Under the pieces are notes generated by a model, which was given only the letters and a program-made list of their open reading frames with translations, ran no database searches and was not told where the DNA came from. Source: Erythrobacter ramosus (GTDB taxonomy: Bacteria > Pseudomonadota > Alphaproteobacteria > Sphingomonadales > Sphingomonadaceae). From it: 64,000 nucleotides of DNA. The stretch lies in the NCBI RefSeq assembly GCF_009828055.1, contig NZ_WTYB01000001.1, forward strand, positions 449,183 through 513,182, in the 5' to 3' direction. A program made the position numbers and the translations under genes. Below, one piece after another: positions 17,162 through 25,089 of this stretch; the first letter of the stretch is position 1; every line of letters starts with the position of its first letter.

Positions 17162-17682
17162 CCGGGTTGCCGGTTCGCCAGCTCGCCTACAAGGTCAATG
17201 ATCTTGAAGCGGCAGCAGCGGCGCATCACCGGCAGTTTGGCTCGGGGCCATTCTTTGTGCTGCGCCATGTCGCGCTGACCTCCTCGCACCATCGCGGGGT
17301 GGAGCAGCCGTTCGATCACTCCAGCGCCTATGGCCAATGGGGCGCTGTGATGGTGGAGCTGGTGGTGCAGCACAATCCTGATCCCAGCGCGCTGCACGAC
17401 ATGTTTCCGCACGGGTCGGGCAAAGAGGGACTGCATCACGCGGCGCTGTTCGTCGATGATCTGGATGCAGCAATCGCACGCTTCGCCGCCGAGGGCGCGC
17501 CGCTGGCGCAGCTTTCGGTGACGCAGACGGGCACCGCATTTGCCTTCGTCGATACCCGCGCAAGCCTTGGGCATATGCTGGAATTGTATGAGCCGACGGG
17601 GCAGCTGACGGGGTTCTATGATTTCGTCGCCGAGGCGGCGAATGGTTGGGACGGGTGCGATTTGGTGCGGGAGCTAAGCTAA
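17158..17682 (+). CDS. VOC-family (glyoxalase/bleomycin-resistance fold) protein
   Basis: A 174-residue protein with two beta-alpha-beta-beta-beta modules: LPVRQLAYKVNDLEAAAAAHH, and HHAALFVDDLDAAIARFAAEG in the second half. The conserved His (LHHAALFVDDLD) and a late Glu (GHMLELYEP) are possible metal ligands. No start other than TTG 17158, which overlaps the stop of the upstream synthetase, keeps the fold intact. Family members are dioxygenases, epimerases or lyases; the specific reaction is unknown. A paralogue-like VOC protein is at 56453. Confidence 0.8.
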   Translation: MTGLPVRQLAYKVNDLEAAAAAHHRQFGSGPFFVLRHVALTSSHHRGVEQPFDHSSAYGQWGAVMVELVVQHNPDPSALHDMFPHGSGKEGLHHAALFVDDLDAAIARFAAEGAPLAQLSVTQTGTAFAFVDTRASLGHMLELYEPTGQLTGFYDFVAEAANGWDGCDLVRELS

Positions 17683-17683
17683 T

Positions 17684-17712
17684 CCCCGCCCCGGGCGTGA
17701 CCCGGGGCGGGG
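17684..17712. repeat. Perfect GC-rich hairpin between convergent genes
   Basis: A 12-base perfect stem, CCCCGCCCCGGG (17684-17695) with CCCGGGGCGGGG (17701-17712), around loop CGTGA. It sits directly between the stops of convergent genes (17682 and 17722) with no T-tract. It belongs to the same CCCGGG-type family as the repeats at 27713 and 56998, and may act as a two-way terminator or mRNA end stabiliser. Confidence 0.75.
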
Positions 17713-17721
17713 AGAATGGAA

Positions 17722-18090
17722 TCAGACCCCCGCCAACCCCGGCAGACCCACCAACTCCGCGCGGCATTCGGCATCCGCCAGCGCTGTTACCACCGAGAAG
17801 GCGACAAACCCCGGCTCGCCCAGATGCGCCACCATTGCGGCGGCTTCGGCGTCGGTGATCGCGGTATGCTCGAACGGCATCCGCCGCGCATAGGCGATGG
17901 CCGCGCGGGTTCCGGCGTCGAGCGTGCTTTCGTCGATCGGCGCGCTGTCGATACCGTGCACCTGCGCCACCGCCTGCCGGACCAGCGCCACCAGCGCGGG
18001 GTCGAGTGCGCCTTCGGCCTTGGCGCGGAAATCGGCGTAGTGGGCTGCCAGCACCGGATCGCCCGCCAGCGCGGCGCAGACGGCGCTCAT
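17722..18090 (-). CDS. Carboxymuconolactone decarboxylase-like protein lacking CxxC
   Basis: A 122-residue all-helical protein resembling the second half of AhpD/CMD proteins (ALVALVRQAVAQVHGIDSAPIDE, LDAGTRAAIAYARRMPFE). The usual CxxC redox pair is absent: HGIDS stands at the place where AhpD-like proteins have a Cys-rich helix. Its ATG overlaps the stop of the upstream CMD gene (18087-18620) by four bases, so it may form a hetero-oligomer with that CxxC-bearing protein. Function unknown. Confidence 0.65.
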   Translation of the reverse strand: MSAVCAALAGDPVLAAHYADFRAKAEGALDPALVALVRQAVAQVHGIDSAPIDESTLDAGTRAAIAYARRMPFEHTAITDAEAAAMVAHLGEPGFVAFSVVTALADAECRAELVGLPGLAGV

Positions 18091-18620
18091 TCTGCGGCCT
18101 CCAGCACTGCGGGCGTGGGCAGCACAGTGCGATCCATGACCTCCGGCTCCAGCCCCATCGTAATCAGCGCCTTGGCGAGCGCGAGGAACAACGTCACCCC
18201 CAACCCGAGTTCGGCGATCTGCGCCGGCGTAAGATGGCGCTGCAACGCCGCCTTGGCATCGCCGGTCAGCAGGTCGGGATCATGAATCAGCGCGTCGGTG
18301 AATTTCAGCACCGCCTTTTCGGTAGCGGTGAGCTTGTCCGAGGTCTCGTAGCCATCGGTGATGTCATCCACCACCTCCTCGCCCAACCCCTCGGCCACCG
18401 CCTTGTCGAAGCGGACATTGCGGCAGAACCCGCATTCGGTGACGCGCGCATTGCGCATCCGCGCGACCTCCTTGATCCGCGCCGCCAAGACATCGGAGCC
18501 CCAGAACCGCCCGTAAAGCGCGAAGAAACTCTCCGCGATAGCGGGCTGATGCGCGAGCACGCTTCCGAAATGCGCCGGTTCGCCAGCAATAGCCGAGGAT
18601 ACGCGCGGGGTGGTCGACAT
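18087..18620 (-). CDS. Carboxymuconolactone decarboxylase / AhpD-like protein
   Basis: A 177-residue CMD-fold protein with the CxxC motif CGFC (Cys63, Cys66) in the helix MRNARVTECGFCRNVRFDKAV. The downstream ...ADVLTATEKAVLKFTDALI-like helix pattern is typical of alkylhydroperoxidase-D relatives. Members are peroxidatic thiol proteins or decarboxylases of ring-cleavage lactones. Starts 117 bp from the divergent NTF2 gene at 18738. Two other CMD-type genes are in the island (17722 and 21645), suggesting peroxide protection or a lactone step. Confidence 0.8.
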   Translation of the reverse strand: MSTTPRVSSAIAGEPAHFGSVLAHQPAIAESFFALYGRFWGSDVLAARIKEVARMRNARVTECGFCRNVRFDKAVAEGLGEEVVDDITDGYETSDKLTATEKAVLKFTDALIHDPDLLTGDAKAALQRHLTPAQIAELGLGVTLFLALAKALITMGLEPEVMDRTVLPTPAVLEAAE

Positions 18621-18737
18621 GAAGCTCTCTCCTTGGCGGTCAGACTAGCCCGAGCCTGCCGTAACGGCACCCTCGCCATTTTCGCAGGGGGCAGCGGTGG
18701 GTGGGCGTGGCAGATTGCGCCCAGCAGGAGAGACAGC

Positions 18738-19088
18738 ATGGCAGGCGAAGCACAGCGCGTGATCGAGGAGTTTTGGCGCATCCAGGACGATGGCGACTAC
18801 ACCAAACTGGCCGACCTCTTCGCCGAGGACGCGTTTCTCGAAGACCCGATCTGGGGCCAGTATCGCGGGCGCGCGGCGATCATGGGCTTCATGACCACGA
18901 TGGTGAAGGAAATGGGGGACCGGAAGGTCCACTTCACCGTTGACGAGATCTGCGGCGACGATCACGCCGTGTGGGCGCGCTGGACGATGCACATGGAAGG
19001 CGCCCCCTCGCGCGGCGGCGTCGGCATTTACAAGGTCAGCGGCGGGAAGCTGACCTATTACCGCGACTACATGGACCCGGCGGAGTAG
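18738..19088 (+). CDS. SnoaL/NTF2-fold protein
   Basis: A 116-residue single-domain NTF2-like protein (RVIEEFWRIQDDGDYTKLADLFAEDAFLEDPIWGQYRGRAAI), the standard helix then barrel layout of SnoaL_2. ATG 18738 is preceded by AGGAGAGA. Catalytic residues cannot be named with confidence; the family includes ketosteroid-isomerase-like and dehydratase enzymes. Stands alone, divergent from the CMD pair. Confidence 0.78.
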   Translation: MAGEAQRVIEEFWRIQDDGDYTKLADLFAEDAFLEDPIWGQYRGRAAIMGFMTTMVKEMGDRKVHFTVDEICGDDHAVWARWTMHMEGAPSRGGVGIYKVSGGKLTYYRDYMDPAE

Positions 19089-19110
19089 CCTCGTGGCGCA
19101 GCCGCAGTAA

Positions 19111-19266
19111 GGCTCGCGCCAAGCCGCCAAGAGGCAAAGAGGGTCCGCCCGGCCGCTGGCCGAGCCGCCAAACTCATGCTGCGGATGACCAGCTGAGCGG
19201 CTTCGCCGCGAACGCTACCTCTTGGCTTCTTGGCTTCTTGGCTTCTTGGCGTCTTGGCGCGAACCC
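19111..19266. repeat. Inverted repeat with 8-base periodic CCAAG units
   Basis: The left arm 19111-19144 (starting GGCTCGCGCCAAG) and the right arm 19218-19266 (ending CGCGAACCC) are imperfect reverse complements. The right arm contains five consecutive 8-base units of the type CTTGGCTT/CTTGGCGT. The layout (a start box related to TTCACGC, then 8-base units) matches the nested repeats at 14841. Lies between convergent genes. Confidence 0.75.
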
Positions 19267-19271
19267 TCTGC

Positions 19272-19793
19272 TTACATCGCCCGGTAATCGGGATGCCCGC
19301 TTTCGCACAGGTCCAGCATCGGCAGCGGGAATTCGGCGTTGGGGCTGGCGTCGGGCTGGTCGGGCATCGCCATCGTCCAGTCCATGATGTAGCGGCGGCT
19401 CGAAATGCGCCACTCTCCATCCCGCTTTTCATACTGGTCGAGATAGCGCCCGCCATACATGTTGCCCTTGTAGGGCTCGCTCTCATCCTCGCGCCGGAAG
19501 CCGAGCGCGATGCCGTAACATTCGCCCTCCGCCGTCGTCGCCGAGGTCAGCTTCACGGCCAATGACGACAACAAGTGCCAGCGCCGCCCGGTTGAGCGTT
19601 CCACCGCCATCACCACCGGCACGAAGTCCGCCGCAGTGCCCTTGAAGAAGCCGTAGTCAATCGCCGCATCGGGCCAGTAACAACCCGCCTGCCCCGCATC
19701 ATCGACCCAGTCGAGGGTGCGCGAATAGCGCGCGATCAGTTCCTGGATCGCCTGCTTGTCGAGCAGTTCCTGAAGCACGGCTTCCACGTTCAT
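19272..19793 (-). CDS. SnoaL-like / NTF2-fold protein
   Basis: A 173-residue SnoaL_4-type protein (LLDKQAIQELIARYSRTLDWVDDAG, then GRYLDQYEKRDGEWRISSRRYIMDWT), close in layout to BaiE-like dehydratases and to 14293-14832. The ATG at 19793 overlaps the stop of the upstream gene by four bases; a longer start at 19811 would overlap more. Third gene of the P450-ABM-SnoaL operon reading leftward from 21516. Reaction unknown. Confidence 0.8.
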   Translation of the reverse strand: MNVEAVLQELLDKQAIQELIARYSRTLDWVDDAGQAGCYWPDAAIDYGFFKGTAADFVPVVMAVERSTGRRWHLLSSLAVKLTSATTAEGECYGIALGFRREDESEPYKGNMYGGRYLDQYEKRDGEWRISSRRYIMDWTMAMPDQPDASPNAEFPLPMLDLCESGHPDYRAM

Positions 19794-20191
19794 ACGCGCG
19801 CGCTCCACCATGCCGGGATCGCCAGCGGGAAGCGTTCCTGCGCTGTCCGCATCGCCTCGCTCGCATCAGCGGGCAGCGCCGGGTCTTCGGTCGGCGGCAG
19901 CCCTCCCCCTGCCCCATCGACGGGGTCGATATATTCAAGTCTTATCCCCGCCAACACGTCCGCGAAATCGTGGCCTTCGTGGTGATCGGACATCTGGTGG
20001 TGATAGAACGCCCACTTGTCCTTGAAGCTGAGCAGGCAGTAGTAACTCAGCGGCTCCTGCCCCTTCCAGTATTCATAGCGGATCACCCCTTCCTCGGTGC
20101 CGAAGGTGTGGTGGACCATGTCGTGCATGATCGCTTCCCACTTGTCCTCCTTGCCGGGCTGGATCTGGATATGAGCGAGCAATGTGGCCAT
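19790..20191 (-). CDS. ABM-type (dimeric alpha+beta barrel) protein
   Basis: A 133-residue protein with an antibiotic-biosynthesis-monooxygenase-like fold at the N-terminus (MATLLAHIQIQPGKEDKWEAIMHDMVHHTFGTEEGVIRYEYWKG). This is followed by a C-terminal proline-rich tail (DGAGGGLPPTEDPALP) not typical of the family. Lies between the P450 and a SnoaL gene in one operon. Members are cofactor-free oxygenases or small heme-related enzymes; no function can be assigned. Confidence 0.72.
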   Translation of the reverse strand: MATLLAHIQIQPGKEDKWEAIMHDMVHHTFGTEEGVIRYEYWKGQEPLSYYCLLSFKDKWAFYHHQMSDHHEGHDFADVLAGIRLEYIDPVDGAGGGLPPTEDPALPADASEAMRTAQERFPLAIPAWWSARV

Positions 20192-20205
20192 CGAAGCGTC
20201 TCCGT

Positions 20206-21516
20206 TCAGGCGGGTGTGAGGTTCAAGAACAGCCGGTGGATGCCGAGCATAATCCCGCCCTGATGGCGGAAGTCGTTGCCGGGTGCGTAGGCAAGATCGG
20301 CGAAGGCGTCGCACAGGCGCTCCCACGCGATCATCTGTTCCAGCCGCGAAATGTTGGAGCCCGGACACGAGCGCGGCCCCTGACTGAAGGCGAGGTGCCG
20401 GGTCGCCGCCTTGCGGTCGAGCTTCAGGTCAAGCGGGTCTTCGAACTCGTCCGCATCGATATTCGCCGCCGCCCAGCGCAGGTGGAGCATTGACCCGGCA
20501 GGCACTTCGACGCCCTGAAATACTTCGTCATTGGCGCAGATGCGGGTCGAGAGGCCTTGCGTGGGTGAGCGTAGCCGCATCCCTTCCTCGATGAAGGTAC
20601 GGATAGCCGCGCGGTCGCCGCGCAAGGTGCCAAACATCCCCGGCCGTTCGCACAGCAATTGCGCTTGCTCGGCGATGGCATATTGGGTCGTTTCCAGCCC
20701 GCCGATCACCATCGCATAGACCACACCGTTGATCTCATCATCGGTGAGCTTGCGGCCCAGCGGGGCATATTCGACCTGCGTCAGGAAGCTGACCATGTCG
20801 TCCTGCGGAGCGGTGCGTTTCTCGCGCGTTTTCTCCGCCACATATTCCTTCATTCCCGCCAGCAGCCGGAACTTCTCGGCGCTCTGTTCGGGGGTGAGGA
20901 TGTTCTTGTGGGTCGTCCCGATTACATAGGACATGACCTGCGCATTGCCCCATTGCTCCAGCCGCGGGATGTCTGCGTGCGGGAAGCCCAGCACATCGGC
21001 CATCACTCGCTGCGGCAGGGGACGGGCGAAATCGGCGACGAAGTCGACCGGCTCCCCGCGCTTCGCTTTGGCCAGCATCCCGGCGATCAGATCATCGACA
21101 TGGGCCGTGATCATCGCGGCGTGGCGCGTGCACCCCGGCCCCACCCACGGATCGGTCAACTCCTTGCGATGCGCGCGCCACATCTCCGGATCGGGGCGCA
21201 GCGACACGATCGAGGCGACCATCGCGTCAATATCGGGCAGGTGCGTGGGCATCTCGCCCGATTGCTGGATATGCGCAACCAGCAACGACAGCGTCGGCGG
21301 GAAGCGGTTCCAGTCCTTCACGACGCGAGAAATGTCATCGTATTTGGTCAGCACGAAAGCATCGCTATCGGGCGTCAGGCCCTCTCCGGGCAGGCGCTGC
21401 ACCGGGGCCTCGGCATGGAGGATCGCATAGGCCGCATACCAATGTTCCTGCGCGCCGTGGGCGAACAAGTCGACTTCGGCGAGGCTCTGCGGCGCGCCTT
21501 CGATACCAGACTGCAC
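20206..21516 (-). CDS. Cytochrome P450
   Basis: A bacterial class I P450 of about 436 residues. Seen: I-helix GGLETTQ, K-helix EEGMRLR (ExxR), and the heme loop FSQGPRSCPG with the axial Cys at about 384. ATG 21531 is possible, but the bases right after it are GGGAGAGG, the usual ribosome binding site, at proper distance from GTG 21516; the shorter start is preferred. First gene of an operon with an ABM and a SnoaL protein. Needs a ferredoxin and reductase that are not in the window. Likely hydroxylates or epoxidises the island's substrate. Confidence 0.9.
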   Translation of the reverse strand: MQSGIEGAPQSLAEVDLFAHGAQEHWYAAYAILHAEAPVQRLPGEGLTPDSDAFVLTKYDDISRVVKDWNRFPPTLSLLVAHIQQSGEMPTHLPDIDAMVASIVSLRPDPEMWRAHRKELTDPWVGPGCTRHAAMITAHVDDLIAGMLAKAKRGEPVDFVADFARPLPQRVMADVLGFPHADIPRLEQWGNAQVMSYVIGTTHKNILTPEQSAEKFRLLAGMKEYVAEKTREKRTAPQDDMVSFLTQVEYAPLGRKLTDDEINGVVYAMVIGGLETTQYAIAEQAQLLCERPGMFGTLRGDRAAIRTFIEEGMRLRSPTQGLSTRICANDEVFQGVEVPAGSMLHLRWAAANIDADEFEDPLDLKLDRKAATRHLAFSQGPRSCPGSNISRLEQMIAWERLCDAFADLAYAPGNDFRHQGGIMLGIHRLFLNLTPA

Positions 21517-21556
21517 AGCCGCCTCTCCCATCGCGGGGCGCTTCGCTTAGCGAATC

Positions 21557-21591
21557 CGCCAATTGCTCCTGCCTGCCTTGTCCCGCAGCGT
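21557..21591 (+). promoter_or_regulatory. Putative promoter with CGCCAATTGCTC element
   Basis: CGCCAATTGCTC (21557-21568) includes -35-like TTGCTC (21563-21568), then a 17-base spacer and CAGCGT (21586-21591). It sits in the divergent region between the P450 (start 21516) and the CMD gene (start 21645). The -10 is poor; listed because the upstream element matches the other island promoters. Confidence 0.3.
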
Positions 21592-21644
21592 CGACCTTAC
21601 GGAAACGGGCTATTTTGTGAGGCCCGCCAATGGGAGAGACCGCT

Positions 21645-22232
21645 GTGAGCCGAATTGCCAAACTGGCGCCGGAGCAATGGGACGAACGGCTGGTCACAGC
21701 GATCCAGCCCGACAACCTGACCGATCTCGAACAGGGTCTGACCCGCTATTTCGCGCATTGCCCGGAACAGGCGCTGGGCCTGATGGGCTTTGGCGGCGCG
21801 TTGAAGCGCAACCGCACTCTGCCTGACCGGCTGGTGGAGCTGGTGCGGCTGCGCGTCGCTTTCTTCAACCAATGCCGTTCGTGCATGGCAATCCGCTATT
21901 CCGATGCGGTGGCGGATGGCGTGACCGAGGGGCTGGTGTGCTCGCTCGAACGCCCGCAGGAGGCCGAAAACCTCACCGCCGCCGAGAAGGTCGCGATCCG
22001 TTACGGTGAGCTGATGGCGACCGATCATCTGGCGATTGACGATGCCATGTATGCCGATTTGCGGGCGCATTTCAGCGAGGCGCAAATTGTCGAACTCGGC
22101 ATGACGGTGGCGTTCTTCGTCGGCTTCGGCCGGTTGGCCGCGACGTATCACATGGTCGAGGAACTGCCCGAGGCGTTCCAGACAGCCGAGAAAATCGCGC
22201 CTTGGGGCGCTGAAAAGATTCAGGTGCGATGA
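21645..22232 (+). CDS. Carboxymuconolactone decarboxylase family protein with CxxC
   Basis: A 195-residue AhpD/CMD-fold protein. The redox pair is Cys77 and Cys80 in RLRVAFFNQCRSCMAIRY, followed by the standard TAAEKVAIRYGELMATDH helix. ATG 21630 lies directly on the GGGAGAG ribosome binding site, so GTG 21645 is the preferred start. Divergent from a P450 and followed by another P450/Rieske pair. Probable thiol peroxidase or lactone-processing role; substrate unknown. Confidence 0.82.
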   Translation: MSRIAKLAPEQWDERLVTAIQPDNLTDLEQGLTRYFAHCPEQALGLMGFGGALKRNRTLPDRLVELVRLRVAFFNQCRSCMAIRYSDAVADGVTEGLVCSLERPQEAENLTAAEKVAIRYGELMATDHLAIDDAMYADLRAHFSEAQIVELGMTVAFFVGFGRLAATYHMVEELPEAFQTAEKIAPWGAEKIQVR

Positions 22233-22261
22233 TGGCCACGCTCGACCTCGTCTCCCCACCC

Positions 22262-22361
22262 CCGTTCGTCCTGAGCTTGTCGAAGGACTGCACTTCTTCT
22301 CTGCGGCGACGCGCGACGCCCGAAGAAAAAGACGGTGCTTCGACAAGCTCAGCACGAACGG
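22262..22361. repeat. Inverted repeat, GTTCGTCCTGAGCTTGTC family
   Basis: Arms 22262-22285 and 22338-22361 are 24-base reverse complements with one mismatch, separated by about 52 bases. The arm sequence is a very widespread proteobacterial intergenic repeat. A diverged relative is at 33679-33760. Confidence 0.8.
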
Positions 22362-22393
22362 TTTGATTGCTTCAGCGCTTCAGAGGACACCCC

Positions 22394-23665
22394 ATGGCCA
22401 CCACCGCCACCCCGCAGATCAACCTGTTCGACCCGGCGCTCCAGCAGTGCCCTTACGATGCCTACAAAACCCTGCGCGACGAGGCCCCGGTTTACAACAT
22501 TCCGGGAACGCAGATCTTCGTCGTCAGCCGCTACGACCATGTGCGCGAGGTGCTGATGGACCCCGCGCGGTTCCCCTCGACCGCTGCCAATGAGTTGATG
22601 CGCGCGAATCCCACCGACATGGAGCGCGGGCGCAAGGTGGCCGAGCGGTTCCGCGAAAAAGGCTGGCTGCCCGCGCCGACGCTGGCGGGGCGCGATGACC
22701 CCAACCACAAGCAGATGCGCGCGATGTTCAACGAGGCGTTCAAGCCCAGCCGCATCAAGGACATCGACCCGCGCGTCGAAACCCTCGCCTACGAGCTGAT
22801 CGACGAATTCGCCCAAGACGGCCACTGCGATTGGGTGCGCCAGTTCTGCGTCCCGCTGCCACTGTTCATCATCGGCGAACAGATGGGCGCCGCGCGCGAG
22901 GATATGTGGCGGATCAAGGGCTGGACCGACGCCTTCTTCCACCGCATCAGCCTGATGCTGCCCGAAGACAAGCACCTCGAAATGGTCGACCGCGAGATCG
23001 AGGCGCAGCATTACTTCCAGCCGATCTTCGAACGCCTGCGCGAACACCCCGATGGATCGCTCATCAGCGTGCTGGTCAACACCGTGATCGACGGCTGGGG
23101 CCGTCCGCTGAACAACGAGGAACTCCACGCCGAGATGATGGCCGACACCTTCGTCGGCGGCTCGGAAACCACCACCAATGCGCTCGCCGCAGGGATGAAG
23201 CTGCTGATCGAGAACAAGGATGTGTGGCACACACTCAAGACCGATCCCGACAAATATATGCGCAATTTCGTCGAGGAAGTGCTCAGGCTGGAAAGCCCGG
23301 TGCAGAGCCTCATGCGCTTCACCCACAAGGACGTGGAGCTGGACGGGGTGACGATCCCCGCAGGCTCGGTCGTCAACGTCCGCTACGGCGCGGCGAACCG
23401 GGACGAACGCTTCTTCGACTGTCCCGAAAAGCTCGACCTCGACCGGCCCAAGGCGGGTGCACACATGGCCTTCGGGTCCGGCACGCACCACTGCCTCGGC
23501 GCCCCGCTCGCCCGGCGCGAACTCACCTGGGGCTTCCAGGCCGTGGTCGACCGGTTCGAGGACATGCACTTTGCCGAAGGGCTGAATGACTTCAGCTACC
23601 ACCCGCACTTCCTGCTGCGCTCCCTCAAGCAGCTCCACATCACTTTTGAAGCGAAGGCACGCTGA
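22394..23665 (+). CDS. Cytochrome P450
   Basis: A 423-residue bacterial P450. Seen: I-helix VGGSETTTN, K-helix EEVLRLESP, and heme loop FGSGTHHCLGAPLAR with axial Cys at about 367. The heme-propionate partner before Cys is His in place of the more common Arg, as in several CYP families. Two bases separate its stop from the Rieske gene start, so both oxygenases are co-translated. No redox partner gene nearby. Substrate class is inferred only from context: a hydrophobic cyclic or branched compound. Confidence 0.92.
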   Translation: MATTATPQINLFDPALQQCPYDAYKTLRDEAPVYNIPGTQIFVVSRYDHVREVLMDPARFPSTAANELMRANPTDMERGRKVAERFREKGWLPAPTLAGRDDPNHKQMRAMFNEAFKPSRIKDIDPRVETLAYELIDEFAQDGHCDWVRQFCVPLPLFIIGEQMGAAREDMWRIKGWTDAFFHRISLMLPEDKHLEMVDREIEAQHYFQPIFERLREHPDGSLISVLVNTVIDGWGRPLNNEELHAEMMADTFVGGSETTTNALAAGMKLLIENKDVWHTLKTDPDKYMRNFVEEVLRLESPVQSLMRFTHKDVELDGVTIPAGSVVNVRYGAANRDERFFDCPEKLDLDRPKAGAHMAFGSGTHHCLGAPLARRELTWGFQAVVDRFEDMHFAEGLNDFSYHPHFLLRSLKQLHITFEAKAR

Positions 23666-23666
23666 T

Positions 23667-25004
23667 ATGGCCACCCTGCTCAGCCCCGACACCGCGCCGA
23701 TGCGGATCGACACCACCCCGCAGCCGATGCCCGCGCTGTCAGCCAAGCCGATTGAGGGCAGCCGCTACTGGTCGCGCGAGTTCATGGACCGCGAGTGGGA
23801 GGGGATCTGGACCAAAAGCTGGCTGATCGGCGGCCTCGCGGCCCAGGTCGCCAAGCCCGGCGACTTCTTCACCTATGACATCGGCCGCGAAAGCATCCTC
23901 GTCACCCACGGCGATGACGGGCAGATCCGCGCGTTCTACAATGTCTGCCCGCACCGCGGAAAGCGCCTCGTCATGGAGGAGGAGGGCCATTCCAAGCGGA
24001 TCGCCTGTTCCTACCACGGCTGGCGGTTCACCCATGAAGGTGAGCTCAATTTCGTCCCCTGCCCCGAGGATTTCGTCGGCGGCACCCCCTGCGGCAAGGT
24101 CAAGCTGGAGGAAGTGCGGTGCGAGGTGTTTGCCAGCTTTGTCTGGGTCAATCTTGATCCGCACGCCACCCCGCTCGCCGAGCATCTCGGCCCCGTCGCG
24201 CCGCAGATTGCGGGCTACCGGATGGAGCAGATGCACCGCACCCACTGGGTCACGCTGGAGGGCGACTGGAACTGGAAGTGCGTGCAGGACAATTTCAACG
24301 AGTCCTACCACCTGCCCTTCGTCCACCCGCAAACCCGGTTTGTGATGGAGCAGAGCTACAAGGACTGCCAGTTCGATCTCTACGCACCAGAGGGCCATGC
24401 GCGGATGTTCATGCCCGGATCACGCCCGGCGCGGAGCCTTCGCGGGCACACCGACACCGTGCTCGAAATGATGGCGAAGGAGCTCACCTATTGGGGCCTC
24501 GACCCCGAAGATTTCCGCGATGATCCGCTGCGCACCCGCGAGGCGATCCAGCAGGCCAAGCGCAAGCTGGGCGCCGACAAGGGTTATGACTTCAGCCACT
24601 TCCACGATGCGCAGCTGACCGATCATTTCCACTACACGATCTTCCCCAACATCAGCTTCAGCCTCAAGCCCGACGGCTGCATCTGGCTGCGCGCCGACCC
24701 GCATCCGACCGATCCCGAGCGGTGCTATTTCGACATGTGGTATTTCACCTGGTTCCCCGAAGGCGCGGACCGGTATTACTCCTACTCGATGGGCGAGGAA
24801 GTCGACCGCACCGTCCCCGTCCCGCACAAGCGCGGCAAGGTTGGCGAACTCAGCTGCGGCCCGGGCATCGATCAGGATGTGAGCATCTGGAGCGAGCAGC
24901 AGAAGGGTCTGCGCTCACGCGGCTACAAGGGCGGGCATCTCGCCGGACAAGAGGCGCGGGTGCGGTTCTTCCACGATACGATTGATCGCTGGTTGGGGGA
25001 GTAG
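23667..25004 (+). CDS. Rieske non-heme iron oxygenase, alpha subunit
   Basis: A 445-residue oxygenase. Rieske ligands Cys94, His96, Cys114, His117 (CPHRG, CSYHGW). Mononuclear iron site DNFNESYHLPFVHP (His215, His220). The C-terminal domain is long, and the conserved YTIFPNISFSLKPDG matches oxygenases acting on aromatic acids and quaternary amines as well as terpenoid enzymes. Directly behind the P450. Like the others it lacks a beta subunit in the neighbourhood. Confidence 0.9.
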   Translation: MATLLSPDTAPMRIDTTPQPMPALSAKPIEGSRYWSREFMDREWEGIWTKSWLIGGLAAQVAKPGDFFTYDIGRESILVTHGDDGQIRAFYNVCPHRGKRLVMEEEGHSKRIACSYHGWRFTHEGELNFVPCPEDFVGGTPCGKVKLEEVRCEVFASFVWVNLDPHATPLAEHLGPVAPQIAGYRMEQMHRTHWVTLEGDWNWKCVQDNFNESYHLPFVHPQTRFVMEQSYKDCQFDLYAPEGHARMFMPGSRPARSLRGHTDTVLEMMAKELTYWGLDPEDFRDDPLRTREAIQQAKRKLGADKGYDFSHFHDAQLTDHFHYTIFPNISFSLKPDGCIWLRADPHPTDPERCYFDMWYFTWFPEGADRYYSYSMGEEVDRTVPVPHKRGKVGELSCGPGIDQDVSIWSEQQKGLRSRGYKGGHLAGQEARVRFFHDTIDRWLGE

Positions 25005-25014
25005 GGCGCAACCT

Positions 25015-25087
25015 CCGTTCGCATCGAGCGAAGTCGAGATGCGCTGCGCGCAGTCATAGGTGTCTCGACTGCGCTCGACACGAACGG
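25015..25087. repeat. Inverted repeat, CGTTCG...CGAGCGAAGTCGAGA family
   Basis: Arms 25015-25040 and 25061-25087 are imperfect reverse complements that begin and end with CCGTTCG/CGAACGG. They fill the gap between convergent stops at 25004 and 25090. Confidence 0.75.
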
Positions 25088-25089
25088 AT

